Shown here piece after piece: positions 14,197-20,887 of a DNA stretch of 22,061 bases; positions within the stretch are counted from its first letter, which is position 1; every line of letters begins with the position of its first letter. The DNA lies in contig JBBTVX010000013.1 of assembly GCA_038063015.1 (NCBI GenBank), positions 1 to 22,061 on the forward strand, in the 5' to 3' direction. The notes under the pieces were generated by a model. That model was not told where the DNA came from. It saw nothing but the letters and a program-made list of their open reading frames with translations, and ran no database searches. The translations under genes were made by a program, and so were the position numbers. The DNA comes from JACPYG01 sp038063015 (GTDB lineage Bacteria; Patescibacteriota; Minisyncoccia; Minisyncoccales; Staskawiczbacteraceae).

Positions 14197-16365
14197 TTAT
14201 TCAAAGTGTATCCTTTTTTCAAATTCTTTCAGTCGCTCTTTTAATAAAGGATAGTTTTTTAGCTCCGGGTCTTTTTCTAAAATTTCTTTGGCCGCGGCGC
14301 GAGTTTTTTCAACTAAAAATATGTTTGTCAGACCTTGCATCGCCATATCGGGAATTCCCCATTGCTGAGTTCCGTAAAGAGAGCCGGGTCCGCGAATTTC
14401 TAAATCTTTTTCAGCTAATTCAAATCCGTTGTTTGATTCAACCAAGGCCTTTAATCGCCTTCTGTTTAATTGGTCAGGAGAAGTGGTGAACAAAAAGCAG
14501 TATGACTGCATATCCGACCTGCCAACCCTTCCTCTAAATTGGTGAAGCTGGGCCAAGCCAAATCTTTCGGCTCCTTCAATCATTATTACGGTTGCCCTTG
14601 GCACATCCACTCCAACTTCAACAACAGAAGTGGAAACCAAAATATCAATTTCGCCTTTTTTAAAGTCCAGCATTATTCTTTCTTTTTCTTTAGCTTTCAT
14701 TTTTCCGTGCAACATCGTGATTCTTAAATCGGGAAAAATTTCTTTTGAAAGTTTTTCGTACTCTTCTTTTACCGCTTTTACGTCATTGAACGCCAGCGAC
14801 CTTAAATCATAATTTTGAGGAATAAAAGAGCCAGCAATATCGGACGTTGCGCTGTTTATTTTTTTCGGTTCTATTTTTGGGCAGATTACAAAAATTCCCT
14901 TTCCTTCTTTGGCCTCTTTTTCTATAAACTCATAAGCTGTTTTTCTGTCTTTCGGCTCAACGATCAATGTTTTTGTTTTTTTTCTGTCTTTTGGCATTTC
15001 TGTTATCAAAGATAAATCCAGGTCTCCATAAACAGTTAAGGCCAAAGTTCTCGGAATTGGGGTAGCGGTCATAGATAATAAATGTGGCGTTAATTTTAGT
15101 CCATTGAAAAGTTGCGCCCGTTGGTCGACGCCAAATCTGTGCTGTTCGTCAACAATTACCAATGCCAAATTTTTAAATACTACCCCTTTTTGGATTAAAG
15201 CATGGGTACCAATTAATATATCGAGCGTGTGGTTTTCTAAATCGCCCAATAAGCTTTGGCGGGATATTTCCAGAATTTTCTCTGCTTCTGAAATTCGACT
15301 GTCTTTACCGGTTAATAAGCCGATTCTTATTTGAAATTTTGAAAGCAGTTTTGAAACTTCTTTGAAGTGTTGTTTTGCTAAAATTTCAGTTGGCGCCATA
15401 AATGCAACCTGACTGCCGCGCTTAACTACGTTTAAAGAAACCATGGTTGCAATGACTGTTTTTCCAGAGCCGACATCCCCCTCGAGCAAGCGCGACATTG
15501 GAATTGATTTTTCTAAATCTTTTAAAATTTGAAAACTGCACTTTTTTTGAGAATCAGTTAATTTAAATGGCAGGGATTCGGTAAATTTTTTCATTAAATC
15601 AGTATCCATTTTGCAGGCGGACGCTTGTTTCTGCATTAATTTTGCTTTTTCTTTTAAAACAGAAAGTTGTATTAAAAAAAGCTCTTCAAAAGAGAACCTT
15701 GATTTGGCCGCGTCAGCCGATTCAAAAGAGTCGGGAAAATGGAGTTGCCACAGCGCCTCGCTTATAGATAAAAATTTGTATTTTTTTATTATTTCAGGCG
15801 GCAGTGATTCGGGAATGATATTTACAAACCTTACAAGCAGTGGCTTTATAATAAATCTAAACCACCTTGAAGTAACTCCTCTTGTTTCAGGATAAACCGG
15901 AATTATTCTGCCTGTATGAGTTAAATTGTTATTTTCTGCCCATTCATTAATTCTTTCATAGCTAGGATTATTTAGGTAAAGACCCTCTTTACCTAAACTT
16001 ATTTTGCCAGCTAAACAAACAAAATCATCTTCTTTCAATGTTTTTATTATATATGGCTGATTAAACCAAATAATTTTAATTTTGGCCTTTTCATCTTCAA
16101 CAACCGCTTCTGTTAAGCTCATCCATTTTTTAAAAGTTTTAGTGTTTTCTATCTCTATAATTTTTCCTTGTATGCAAACGGTCTGCGCCAGTTTTTGCTT
16201 TGCCTCTGATATCGGTATTATGTCTGAAAAATCATCATAACGGCTAGGAAAATGAAAAAGAATGTCCTGAATCGTTTTAATCCCGAATTTTTTTAATCTT
16301 TTTTGATAAGCCGAACCTATCCTCGGCACATCTTGGATTAGAGTTGATAGAGATAATATATCCAT
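14197..16365 (-). CDS. recG: ATP-dependent DNA helicase RecG
   Basis: The 722-residue protein matches RecG end to end. It has an N-terminal wedge/OB domain (about 1-180, PRIGSAYQKRLKKFGIKTIQDILFHF...), Walker A GDVGSGKT (about 295-302), the DExH-type box as VDEQHRFGVDQR (about 405), motif III MTATPIPRTL, and motifs V/VI in VSTSVVEVGVDVPRA and GAERFGLAQLHQFRGRVGRS. The C-terminal RecG motif reads ERFG...GSLYGTQQWG. RecG drives regression of stalled forks and branch migration of Holliday junctions. E. coli RecG has 693 residues, so the size is normal. It converges on the glycosyltransferase with a 3-bp gap and no obvious terminator between them. Confidence 0.96.
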   Translation of the reverse strand: MDILSLSTLIQDVPRIGSAYQKRLKKFGIKTIQDILFHFPSRYDDFSDIIPISEAKQKLAQTVCIQGKIIEIENTKTFKKWMSLTEAVVEDEKAKIKIIWFNQPYIIKTLKEDDFVCLAGKISLGKEGLYLNNPSYERINEWAENNNLTHTGRIIPVYPETRGVTSRWFRFIIKPLLVRFVNIIPESLPPEIIKKYKFLSISEALWQLHFPDSFESADAAKSRFSFEELFLIQLSVLKEKAKLMQKQASACKMDTDLMKKFTESLPFKLTDSQKKCSFQILKDLEKSIPMSRLLEGDVGSGKTVIATMVSLNVVKRGSQVAFMAPTEILAKQHFKEVSKLLSKFQIRIGLLTGKDSRISEAEKILEISRQSLLGDLENHTLDILIGTHALIQKGVVFKNLALVIVDEQHRFGVDQRAQLFNGLKLTPHLLSMTATPIPRTLALTVYGDLDLSLITEMPKDRKKTKTLIVEPKDRKTAYEFIEKEAKEGKGIFVICPKIEPKKINSATSDIAGSFIPQNYDLRSLAFNDVKAVKEEYEKLSKEIFPDLRITMLHGKMKAKEKERIMLDFKKGEIDILVSTSVVEVGVDVPRATVIMIEGAERFGLAQLHQFRGRVGRSDMQSYCFLFTTSPDQLNRRRLKALVESNNGFELAEKDLEIRGPGSLYGTQQWGIPDMAMQGLTNIFLVEKTRAAAKEILEKDPELKNYPLLKERLKEFEKRIHFE

Positions 16366-16404
16366 ATTATAAATAGTAATTCATTTTGTTAGCTTTTGCA
16401 AAAA

Positions 16405-16460
16405 TAAAAATAGGCGCTTATTTTTAATTTAGTTTTGCAACCAATTTAAAAATAAGCGCC
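16405..16460 (-). terminator. Terminator of the small basic-protein gene
   Basis: A perfect 15-bp stem (16413-16427 and 16446-16460; GGCGCTTATTTTTAA and its complement) has an 18-nt loop. On the minus strand it is followed by CTATTTTTATTTTTG. It ends transcription of the 16478-16834 gene before recG. Confidence 0.8.
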
Positions 16461-16477
16461 AGAGAGCGATTGCGGGG

Positions 16478-16834
16478 TTACTTCTCCTGTTTCTGCAGTA
16501 GAGAGGCCTTGAATGTTTCAAATTCCATAACCTCGTTATCAGTGAGTTCATTGCGGTTTTTTTGTCCCTCTACCCTTTCGACAGCCCTCGCAAGCAAGGA
16601 CGGATACCGATGTTCCAATAGCCGCAAGAGTTGAAAAATCGAGTATCTGTTATTATGCTCCGAGCGAATGTCCTTTAACGCCTTGTCTGCTTTTTTCCTA
16701 AGTAGCGCCTTTTTTATCTTTTCCTCCTTTTGTTGTTCAGTAAGCGGTAAAGCTTTTGGCTCGCCGCTTTTTTTGGATTTTTTGTGGCACTCTCTAAAAC
16801 ACCGGTTGACCTGATTTTTTTTCACCTCTTTCAT
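16478..16834 (-). CDS. Small basic protein of unknown function
   Basis: I choose ATG 16834 (MKEVKKNQVNRCFRECHKKS) because AAGGAG stands seven to eight bases before it. An in-frame ATG at 16876 would give 132 residues but lacks such a site. The 118-residue product is highly charged, with a Lys/Arg-rich N-terminal half (KKSKKSGEPKALPLTEQQKEEKIKKALLRKKADKA, shown in parts) and a predicted helical C-terminal half (FQLLRLLEHRYP, LTDNEVMEFETFKASLL). No transmembrane helix or known domain is seen. Nucleic-acid binding is possible from charge but unproven. It has its own terminator and a stronger RBS than its neighbours, suggesting a separate, perhaps acquired, unit next to the tRNA-Arg site. Confidence 0.65.
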   Translation of the reverse strand: MKEVKKNQVNRCFRECHKKSKKSGEPKALPLTEQQKEEKIKKALLRKKADKALKDIRSEHNNRYSIFQLLRLLEHRYPSLLARAVERVEGQKNRNELTDNEVMEFETFKASLLQKQEK

Positions 16835-16928
16835 CGCTTTGCTCCTTTCAAAAAAGTTGTTCTCTTCTGACTCCACCCCCTTTCTCGCGAACTCCTTTTG
16901 TCAAAGAACCATACAGTTATTTTCGCTG

Positions 16929-17000
16929 TGCCCCCGAGAGGATTCGAACCTCTGTTACAGGCTCCGCAAGCTTGTGTCCTATCCACTGAACGACGGAGGC
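16929..17000 (-). tRNA. tRNA-Arg (anticodon GCG)
   Basis: Read on the minus strand, GCCTCCG (5' end at 17000) pairs with CGGGGGC, followed by discriminator A (16929) and no encoded CCA. The D-arm is GTTCAGTGGATAGGAC, the anticodon loop TTGCGGA gives GCG, and the T-arm is AGAGG-TTCGAAT-CCTCT. Pair 29-41 is an A-C mismatch. Its 5' end is only 4 bp from the left core of the integrated element. Before insertion it would have lain 8 nt behind the CCA of tRNA-Ser and so shared its promoter. Confidence 0.92.
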
Positions 17001-17004
17001 TTTA

Positions 17005-17203
17005 AATTTGGCGGTGTATTTTAGTCAAAATCCGAACTTTTTTCCAAGAAAATCCTGACTTTGAATTTTAGTTGCCCCGCCGCCATTGGCGGCGGGGTGG
17101 GAACAAAACCAAAAAAAACGAATTGGCTCGCGGGCAAAAAATTTCCTCCCCTAAAACCCCTCCATTTTTTGCCCGCTCGCCATCAGGCGGAAAATTGTTT
17201 TTT
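17005..17203 (+). repeat. Inverted repeat 1, left arm (199 bp) with attL-like core
   Basis: This arm is identical over 199 bp to the reverse complement of 18780-18978. It begins with the core AATTTGGCGG and contains the palindrome CCCCGCCGCCATTGGCGGCGGGG. It ends with TTGTTTTTT, 27 bp before the 3' end of the surface-protein gene. Confidence 0.95.
17018..17047 (-). promoter_or_regulatory. Possible outward promoter in inverted repeat 1
   Basis: On the minus strand TTGGAA (17042-17047) and TAAAAT (17018-17023) are 18 bp apart and point out of the element at tRNA-Arg, 17 bp ahead. It could replace the promoter that tRNA-Arg lost when the element inserted. The same boxes lie in the other arm (18936-18965, plus strand), pointing toward the recombinase. 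Match quality is moderate. Confidence 0.35.
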
Positions 17204-17230
17204 AGAAGTGCAATTAAAAACTTTTATGTT

Positions 17231-18730
17231 TTACGGTGTCGTTTTTGTAGTTTCTTTCCATTCGCCATTAATTAATTCTCTTATGATTGTTTTATTCGAT
17301 TCATCTATTATTTCATAAAACATTTGTGGAACATTGTTTATAACCTTCCATTTCCAAGTATAGTGTATGCAACAGCCACTTTTGCTACCAGTAGTAATTT
17401 CTTTTTTCTCTTTATCGAGATCAAGTCCGAAACTGCTACTTGATAAATCTGAAAATTCTTGGCTAAAGATAAACTGATTTTTTTCTAAATTATATAAATA
17501 AATATTTTCACAACTCGCACCATATGACCCGCAACTTGGTTGTTCTACAGCTAAATCATCTATGCCATCGAAGTTAAAATCGTCAAATCTTATTCCGGCT
17601 TCATTAAGACATCCGTTATAATTATCTACAACATTTTGAACGAGTGCTGAAGTTTTAGAATCTAATATGCTTATTTTTCTTGCCGTTTCTGTCTGTTGGC
17701 ATTTCCCCACGGAAACTGAAAAAATAAAACTGTCGTGATTTATTTTATATGTATTTACATAGGAGGGTTCTTGTTTTCCTAAGAATTGAAAAGTTGGTAA
17801 CATTTCGTTTAAACGATAAATTTCTCCTGCAAATTGCTTGTCAGGACCTTTATAATAAGAAGTATCAAAATTTACAACACCAATTATAGAGCCGTCGTTA
17901 TTTAATATACAAAATTGTCTTCGATAGCCATCGTTCGGAAGCTGCTGAAATTTATTTTTTGCGCAGAGAGAAAGCGAACTCGAACCCCCACTTAAAAGAT
18001 ATAAATAATCTTTTTGGTTGGGGAAACAATCTATTTTTACTGTTACCGAAAATTCCGTAGCGGCGGTTTCATTTTTTACATTTATAAGTTCATGCGCAGG
18101 GTCGCCACTAAAATATAGACTATAAAGTGGACTGGAAGTTGAAGCATCTTCAAAAAGTGCTTTCGAATATTTTATACTGCAACTGTTATTTCCAGACACA
18201 TCGATTTTTTGCAAAGTTGCATCTAGTTGATAATTTTTGGCCTTAAACTTGGCAGTTGAAACCATTTTGTTATAAATATCTCTGTAGGAACTGTCCCTAA
18301 GCTCTAATTTATAAATATACTTAGCATCAGGACTTTTCCATGCACCAAATTCAGTTCCCTTGAAAGGTGAGTCCGCATAATAATAACGCCATAACTTAAT
18401 TGGGCCATCAGCCCATAATTTGCTTTCGAAAGAATTCAATACATAAGGCCTGCACATTGACTTTAAGCTTGGGTCTAACGGACAAAAAACAATAAATAAA
18501 CTATTGTTCAGTGAATAAATATTTTTACCAACCCCCCAATTATTAGGATATTTTATTTCAAACTCAGAAACATCACTTCTTGCATATGTTTTCCAGTTGG
18601 CGGTTTGTTTTATATTGTTTTCTTTAGAAACAAAGAATTGATAAAGGAAAAATCCACCAAAAACGAGAATGACGATAATAATTATTGCACCGACTAAAAA
18701 CAAAATTTTACGATTTATGTGATTAAACAT
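17231..18730 (-). CDS. Membrane-anchored extracellular protein carried by the element
   Basis: The 499-residue protein has an N-terminal membrane anchor (about residues 10-33, LFLVGAIIIIVILVFGGFFL). A PsbP-like region follows, with ANWKTYARSDVSEFEIKYPNNW (about 43-64, shown for position only in part), similar to the start of the 2021-2611 protein domain. Cysteine pairs occur throughout. Near the C-terminus DDFNFDGIDDLAV (about 400-412) resembles an FG-GAP/VCBS-type acidic Ca-binding loop and is followed by YLYNLEKNQFIFSQEF, as in XAC2610-like proteins. It is probably surface-exposed; function is unknown. It fills the 1.58-kb space between two perfect 199-bp inverted repeats and is transcribed away from the recombinase, so it is the likely cargo or invertible gene. 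Confidence 0.75.
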   Translation of the reverse strand: MFNHINRKILFLVGAIIIIVILVFGGFFLYQFFVSKENNIKQTANWKTYARSDVSEFEIKYPNNWGVGKNIYSLNNSLFIVFCPLDPSLKSMCRPYVLNSFESKLWADGPIKLWRYYYADSPFKGTEFGAWKSPDAKYIYKLELRDSSYRDIYNKMVSTAKFKAKNYQLDATLQKIDVSGNNSCSIKYSKALFEDASTSSPLYSLYFSGDPAHELINVKNETAATEFSVTVKIDCFPNQKDYLYLLSGGSSSLSLCAKNKFQQLPNDGYRRQFCILNNDGSIIGVVNFDTSYYKGPDKQFAGEIYRLNEMLPTFQFLGKQEPSYVNTYKINHDSFIFSVSVGKCQQTETARKISILDSKTSALVQNVVDNYNGCLNEAGIRFDDFNFDGIDDLAVEQPSCGSYGASCENIYLYNLEKNQFIFSQEFSDLSSSSFGLDLDKEKKEITTGSKSGCCIHYTWKWKVINNVPQMFYEIIDESNKTIIRELINGEWKETTKTTP

Positions 18731-18779
18731 GGTTTTACATTATTAAGAAATTTTAATTTACAATACCATAAAACAAAAG

Positions 18780-18978
18780 AAAAAACAATTTTCCGCCTGA
18801 TGGCGAGCGGGCAAAAAATGGAGGGGTTTTAGGGGAGGAAATTTTTTGCCCGCGAGCCAATTCGTTTTTTTTGGTTTTGTTCCCACCCCGCCGCCAATGG
18901 CGGCGGGGCAACTAAAATTCAAAGTCAGGATTTTCTTGGAAAAAAGTTCGGATTTTGACTAAAATACACCGCCAAATT
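18780..18978 (-). repeat. Inverted repeat 1, right arm (199 bp)
   Basis: This is the exact reverse complement of 17005-17203, with no mismatch found on base-by-base reading. Its last 10 bp (CCGCCAAATT, 18969-18978) are the inverted core and are shared with inverted repeat 2. It lies upstream of the surface-protein gene start. Confidence 0.95.
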
Positions 18979-19056
18979 AGACACGATGAGTTTTTCGCCT
19001 CGCCCCGCCTGCGGCGGGGCTCGGCGTTTACCAAAATTTTGAACGGACGGGTTTTC
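18969..19056 (-). repeat. Inverted repeat 2, left arm (88 bp)
   Basis: It matches the reverse complement of 20630-20713 with one substitution (GCGTTTA versus GCGTTTG) and a 4-bp ACGG duplication (GAACGGACGGG versus GAACGGG). It contains the palindrome CCCCGCCTGCGGCGGGG. Together with 18780-18978 it forms a contiguous site: repeat-1 arm, core, repeat-2 arm. Confidence 0.93.
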
Positions 19057-19075
19057 GCTTTTTGCCAAAACGGTG

Positions 19076-19081
19076 TATAAT
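19076..19081 (+). promoter_or_regulatory. -10 box for the recombinase
   Basis: TATAAT (19076-19081) is a perfect -10. The best -35 at 17 bp spacing is only TTTCGC (19053-19058), which falls across the end of the inverted repeat 2 arm. A start near 19088 would make a leader of about 130 nt containing the pseudoknot-forming repeats. Confidence 0.5.
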
Positions 19082-19088
19082 AAAGACG

Positions 19089-19204
19089 AATCCAATATCA
19101 TAACTCCGTGATTTTTATTACAACCATTAAAGTTGTAATCCCAAAGAGGCAACTTCTGTCAATTTCACGCGAGTGATATTGGATTCACAGGGTTGCCTCT
19201 TTGG
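19089..19204 (+). ncRNA. Predicted pseudoknotted leader of the recombinase mRNA
   Basis: Three sets of perfect inverted repeats interlock. AATCCAATATCA (19089-19100) pairs with TGATATTGGATT (19174-19185). A local hairpin ATTACAAC/GTTGTAAT lies at 19117-19139. CCAAAGAGGCAAC (19141-19153) pairs with GTTGCCTCTTTGG (19192-19204). The order A-B-A'-B' is an H-type pseudoknot if formed in RNA. The last helix ends 15 nt before the recombinase ATG, so it could gate translation. The alternative is that the repeats are DNA sites for the recombinase or an accessory factor. Confidence 0.5.
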
Positions 19205-19219
19205 TTTTTGAGAAAACAT

Positions 19220-20746
19220 ATGAACACACAAAATATTCAAACCAAAAAGTTTTTCCTCTATGCGAGAAAATCAACGGACACCGAAGAAAGACAAGTTCGA
19301 AGCATTGATGACCAAATAGCGGAATTGAAAGAACTTGCGAAAAAGGAAAATATTGAAATTGTAAAAATTTTCATTGAGAAACAAACCGCCAAAGAACCGG
19401 GCAGACCTGTTTTCAATGAAATGATTTCTCGTATAGAGAAAAACGAAGCAAATGGAATTTTAGCGTGGCATCCCGACCGCCTTGCTCGCAATTCCGTTGA
19501 CGGCGGAAAAATAATTTGGCTTGTTGACACTGGAAAAATTAGCGAGCTAAAATTCCCGACATTTTGGTTTGAAAATACGCCGCAGGGAAAATTTATGTTG
19601 CAAATCGCTTTCGGCCAGTCAAAATATTATGTTGATAATTTGAGCGAGAATATAAAGAGAGGGATAAGGCAGAAACTGAAAAATGGACTTTGGCCATGCC
19701 AAGCTCCGCTCGGTTATCTTAACGACAAAAATACAAAATCAATAATTGTTGACAAAAGCAAAGCAAAACTCATTAAAAAATCTTTTGAACTTTATGCCAC
19801 CGGTAAATTTTCCCTACGGCGTTTGTGCGCGGCAATCAATGATTTAGGATTGATTGGAAGAAAAAATAAAACTTTGGGTATTTCAAATTATCAATATTTT
19901 CTCAAAAACCCGTTTTACTGCGGACTAATCAGATATGGCGGAGAACTACACGAAGGAAAACATGAACCAATTATTGCAAAGAAACTTTTTGATAAATGCC
20001 AAGAAGTGATGAACAATAAAGGGAAACCGAACAAGAAAAAACTGAAATATTTTGTTTTTCGCGGATTTATCCGTTGCGCCGAGTGCGGTTGTTTAATTAC
20101 CGCAGAGACACAAAAAGGACATAATTATTACCACTGCACAAAACGAAAAACAAAATGCTTTCAAAAATATGTCCGAGAAGAAGAACTGGAAAAACAAATA
20201 AGCGAGCACATTCAAAAAGTTTCTTTGCCCGACGATTGGACGAGAAATATGATTACGAAAATTGAAAAAGAAAAATCGGAAACCAGCCAATCGTCAAACT
20301 TTTTTGCTCAAAACATAAAAAAGGAAATGATAATAATTGACGAAAAGTTGGAAAGGTTAATGGCGGGTTATCTTGAAAACGCCATTTCGTTGGAAGAATA
20401 CCAGCAGAATAAAAACAAACTTGTTTCGGGAAAACAAGTTTTGAAAGACAAATTAAATGGTTTTGAGCAAAAAAGTAATAATTGGTTCGAACCGGCGATA
20501 AGGTTCGTAAACGAGTGTAAATCCGCTGGAATTTTGGCAAAAAGCAAGAATTTTGAAGAAAAGCGGGATTTCTTCAAAAAATTAGGTTCGAACTTCAAAA
20601 TTCTAAATCAAAAACTTGTTTTTGATTTAGAAAACCCGTTCAAAATTTTGGCAAACGCCGAGCCCCGCCGCAGGCGGGGCGAGGCGAAAAACTCATCGTG
20701 TCTAATTTGGCGGAGGAGGTGGGACTCGAACCCACGAACCCCGTGA
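19220..20746 (+). CDS. Large serine recombinase (resolvase + recombinase + zinc-ribbon domains)
   Basis: From ATG 19220 (MNTQNIQTKKFFLYARKSTD) the frame has 508 codons; the TTG at 19193 lies inside the leader repeat and is rejected. The N-terminal resolvase domain (about 10-150) carries the nucleophile Ser in YARKSTD and the arginine motif in WHPDRLARNSVDGG. The recombinase domain (about 165-270) has PLGYLND and NPFYCGLIRYGGE. A zinc ribbon (about 280-325) shows RCAECGCLI...YYHCTKRKTKC, then a coiled coil. Such enzymes integrate, excise or invert DNA between att sites. The last ~25 codons run through inverted repeat 2 and antisense tRNA-Ser (WRRRWDSNPRTP), so the natural C-terminus depends on the att junction. 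In an excised circle the frame would continue into repeat 1 instead. Confidence 0.9.
   Translation: MNTQNIQTKKFFLYARKSTDTEERQVRSIDDQIAELKELAKKENIEIVKIFIEKQTAKEPGRPVFNEMISRIEKNEANGILAWHPDRLARNSVDGGKIIWLVDTGKISELKFPTFWFENTPQGKFMLQIAFGQSKYYVDNLSENIKRGIRQKLKNGLWPCQAPLGYLNDKNTKSIIVDKSKAKLIKKSFELYATGKFSLRRLCAAINDLGLIGRKNKTLGISNYQYFLKNPFYCGLIRYGGELHEGKHEPIIAKKLFDKCQEVMNNKGKPNKKKLKYFVFRGFIRCAECGCLITAETQKGHNYYHCTKRKTKCFQKYVREEELEKQISEHIQKVSLPDDWTRNMITKIEKEKSETSQSSNFFAQNIKKEMIIIDEKLERLMAGYLENAISLEEYQQNKNKLVSGKQVLKDKLNGFEQKSNNWFEPAIRFVNECKSAGILAKSKNFEEKRDFFKKLGSNFKILNQKLVFDLENPFKILANAEPRRRRGEAKNSSCLIWRRRWDSNPRTP
20630..20713 (+). repeat. Inverted repeat 2, right arm (84 bp) with attR-like core
   Basis: This is the inverted partner of 18969-19056. 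It encodes the last native-looking recombinase codons (NPFKILANAEPRRRRGEAKN) and ends with the core AATTTGGCGG, whose last six bases are the 3' end of tRNA-Ser. Confidence 0.93.
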
Positions 20747-20795
20747 AGGGTTCCACTTTTCAAGAGTGGTGCAATAGCCACTATGCGACTCCTCC
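20708..20795 (-). tRNA. tRNA-Ser (anticodon TGA)
   Basis: Read on the minus strand, GGAGGAG (5' end at 20795) pairs with CTCCTCC, followed by discriminator G and an encoded CCA (20708-20710). The anticodon arm CCACT-CTTGAAA-AGTGG gives TGA. A long variable arm (ACCCTTCACGGGGTT) marks class II tRNA-Ser, and the T-arm is GTGGG-TTCGAGT-CCCAC. The gene is intact; its last bases serve as the integration core of the adjoining element. Confidence 0.95.
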
Positions 20796-20802
20796 AATAT
20801 TA

Positions 20803-20831
20803 TTTATATCACAAAAGAATGTTGAAATCAA
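20803..20831 (-). promoter_or_regulatory. Promoter of tRNA-Ser
   Basis: On the minus strand TTGATT (20826-20831) and TATAAA (20803-20808) are 17 bp apart, and the tRNA 5' end lies 7 bp after the -10. It probably drove a tRNA-Ser/tRNA-Arg transcript before the element inserted. Confidence 0.65.
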
Positions 20832-20887
20832 TCTATATATTTTGCATAATGCCAGATACATATTAGACTCCGTGAGGCCATAACCTC

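Larger units (their letters stand above)
17005..20713. mobile_element. Serine-recombinase element integrated at the 3' end of tRNA-Ser, splitting a tRNA-Ser/tRNA-Arg pair
   Basis: The direct core AATTTGGCGG occurs at 17005-17014 and 20704-20713; in the right copy the TGGCGG part is the CCGCCA end of tRNA-Ser. A third, inverted core lies at 18969-18978. Joining the outer cores would remove 3,699 bp and place tRNA-Ser eight bases before tRNA-Arg. The payload is a membrane-anchored surface protein (17231-18730) and a large serine recombinase (19220-20746). The segment from 17015 to 18968 is bounded by a perfect inverted repeat, as is the recombinase segment by a shorter one. The central site carries the element-side arm of both outer sites, so it looks like an intact attP in inverted orientation. 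The boundaries are inferred from the repeats, not from an empty site. Confidence 0.7.

Noticed and set aside
17061..17318. Plus-strand frames starting in the 199-bp repeat
   Set aside because: They cover repeat sequence and the antisense 3' end of the surface-protein gene; no ribosome site or family signal is present.
18925..19152. 75-codon minus-strand frame between the two element genes
   Set aside because: It is made entirely of the att-site repeats and leader palindromes and has no protein-like features.
19193..19219. TTG start for the recombinase giving MPLWFLRKH
   Set aside because: It lies inside the 13-bp inverted repeat of the leader; the same MPLW peptide also appears on the opposite strand for that reason. 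ATG 19220 directly precedes the conserved resolvase domain.
16990..20720. CRISPR array or IS with simple terminal repeats as explanation for the repeats
   Set aside because: The repeats are few, long and inverted with unequal lengths, share a tRNA-derived core, and no Cas or DDE protein lies between them; site-specific recombination fits better.
20698..20883. 61-codon frame translating across tRNA-Ser (LEPTNPVKGSTF)
   Set aside because: It is the common artefact of translating an antisense tRNA gene.
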